Both the position numbers and the translations under genes were made by a program. Positions 5,729 to 6,726 of a stretch of 6,726 nucleotides of DNA are shown piece by piece. The stretch is taken from positions 1-6,726 of the forward strand of contig JAGWST010000284.1 in assembly GCA_028869325.1 (NCBI GenBank), written 5' to 3'. The notes under the pieces are model-generated. The model made no database searches and was not told where the DNA came from. It saw only the letters and a program-made list of their open reading frames with translations. Positions within the stretch are counted from its first letter, which is position 1; each line of letters opens with the position of its first letter. This DNA is from a bacterium (GTDB lineage: Bacteria > Vulcanimicrobiota > Vulcanimicrobiia > Vulcanimicrobiales > SCRA01).

Positions 5729-6337
5729 TCATGCGCCCAGCGTCTGCAGCGCGGCGCGAGCCTCCTTCGCCTTCGAGCCCTCGGGTGCTACCCGGAGCAC
5801 CCGTTTGTAGGCGGCGACGGCGCGGTCGCGGTGGCCCAGCGCCTGCGCCGCCGTCCCCTCGCCGAAGAGCGCGTCGGCGTTCGACGGCTGGACTTGGGCG
5901 GCACGCGTGAAGAGCTCCTCGGCCTTGGCGTACATGCCGGCCTCCAGCTCCAGCGAGCCCAGACCCAGCAGCGCATCGACGTCACGCGGATCGCGCTGCA
6001 GGCGCGCGCGGTACGCCTGGACCTTGGCCATCACCGGCGCCGGCGGTCCACCGGCCGCCGCCGCGCCGCCCTGCAGGGGTGTCCCCTGCATCGGCCCGGT
6101 GCCGCTCTGCGCCACCTGAGTCTGGGCGATCGGCGCGGCCTTAGTGTCGGCGCCTCCCATCGCCGAGGTGGGTGCGTTGCGCTGCATCGCGTTCTGCCCG
6201 AAGGCGGAGCCCTCTTGGGCCGTGGAGACTTTGAAGAAGTAGCCGAGCGTGCCCAAGAAGAGCACGGCGACCACGATGAAGATCGGCACTGCCAGGCGGG
6301 CCGGCAGCCCCGATGCCGTACGAGGCCTCTCACTCAT
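5729..6337 (-). CDS. Membrane-anchored TPR protein
   Basis: A 202-residue protein with a short basic N-terminus, one membrane helix (about 14-35), a low-complexity Gly/Ala/Gln/Pro-rich linker (about 40-100) and tetratricopeptide repeats. Two clear TPRs are at about 119-152 and 153-186, with the usual small/aromatic pattern and closing Pro (AAQVQP; LRVAP). A partial repeat precedes them (about 103-116) and a capping helix follows. The topology is probably N-in with the TPRs outside the cytoplasm. TPRs bind other proteins; the partner is unknown. The ATG at 6337 is chosen because it starts 13 bases after the hpd stop, with an AGAGG overlapping that stop as a possible ribosome binding site. The frame is open further upstream to 6589, but that part is antiparallel-frame noise inside hpd. 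It probably shares an operon with hpd. A specific role in tyrosine catabolism is not shown. Confidence 0.85.
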   Translation of the reverse strand: MSERPRTASGLPARLAVPIFIVVAVLFLGTLGYFFKVSTAQEGSAFGQNAMQRNAPTSAMGGADTKAAPIAQTQVAQSGTGPMQGTPLQGGAAAAGGPPAPVMAKVQAYRARLQRDPRDVDALLGLGSLELEAGMYAKAEELFTRAAQVQPSNADALFGEGTAAQALGHRDRAVAAYKRVLRVAPEGSKAKEARAALQTLGA

Positions 6338-6350
6338 GACGTCGATGCCT

Positions 6351-6726
<376 letters not shown>

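Noticed and set aside
6072..6090. Perfect 8-bp inverted repeat TGCAGGGG/CCCCTGCA with a 3-base loop
   Set aside because: It sits in the low-complexity linker of the TPR gene with no T-tract on either side; probably chance in GC-rich repetitive coding sequence.

Overview
The window is a compact, high-GC bacterial chromosome segment with almost no non-coding DNA. The RND-type efflux pump implies a cell with an outer membrane. The aromatic amino acid genes, together with the DUF1326/DUF2182 pair, suggest a free-living aerobic bacterium. I cannot fix the phylum; an under-studied soil lineage is possible, but that is a guess.

Layout: (1) Bases 1-1836 (+) hold the C-terminal ~60% of an AcrB-like RND efflux permease, truncated by the left edge. 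(2) Converging on it from the minus strand is a two-gene operon, read right to left: a DUF1326 Cys-rich protein (3315-2641), then a DUF2182 polytopic membrane protein (2641-1853), joined by a TGATG stop/start overlap. A strong ribosome binding site and an extended -10 promoter candidate lie upstream. (3) Further right, also on the minus strand, are prephenate dehydratase (pheA, 5524-4709) and an MFS transporter (4666-3437). (4) Right of these are a small membrane-anchored TPR protein (6337-5729) and the C-terminal third of 4-hydroxyphenylpyruvate dioxygenase (hpd, 6726-6351), cut by the right edge.

The main discovery is in the ~200-base gap upstream of pheA. It contains what looks like a complete phenylalanine transcription attenuator. 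A 22-codon leader ORF (5676-5608) has Phe at positions 8, 11, 12 and 13. A hairpin begins right after the last Phe codon. A 9-bp antiterminator pairing joins the end of the leader ORF to the terminator loop. A perfect 9-bp GC-rich terminator with a T-tract follows, 24 bases before the pheA start codon. The three alternative structures are mutually exclusive in the way the classical ribosome-stalling model requires. The ACT regulatory domain of the PheA protein has also lost the Glu of the usual ESRP phenylalanine-binding motif. Control may therefore lie more in transcription than in feedback inhibition.

The genes suggest an aromatic amino acid neighbourhood: PheA makes phenylpyruvate for Phe synthesis, while Hpd commits 4-hydroxyphenylpyruvate to homogentisate breakdown. 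The MFS transporter follows pheA by 42 bases and would fall under the same attenuator if co-transcribed. No terminator is visible between the TPR gene and the leader, so the attenuator may also decide whether hpd-operon transcripts read into pheA.
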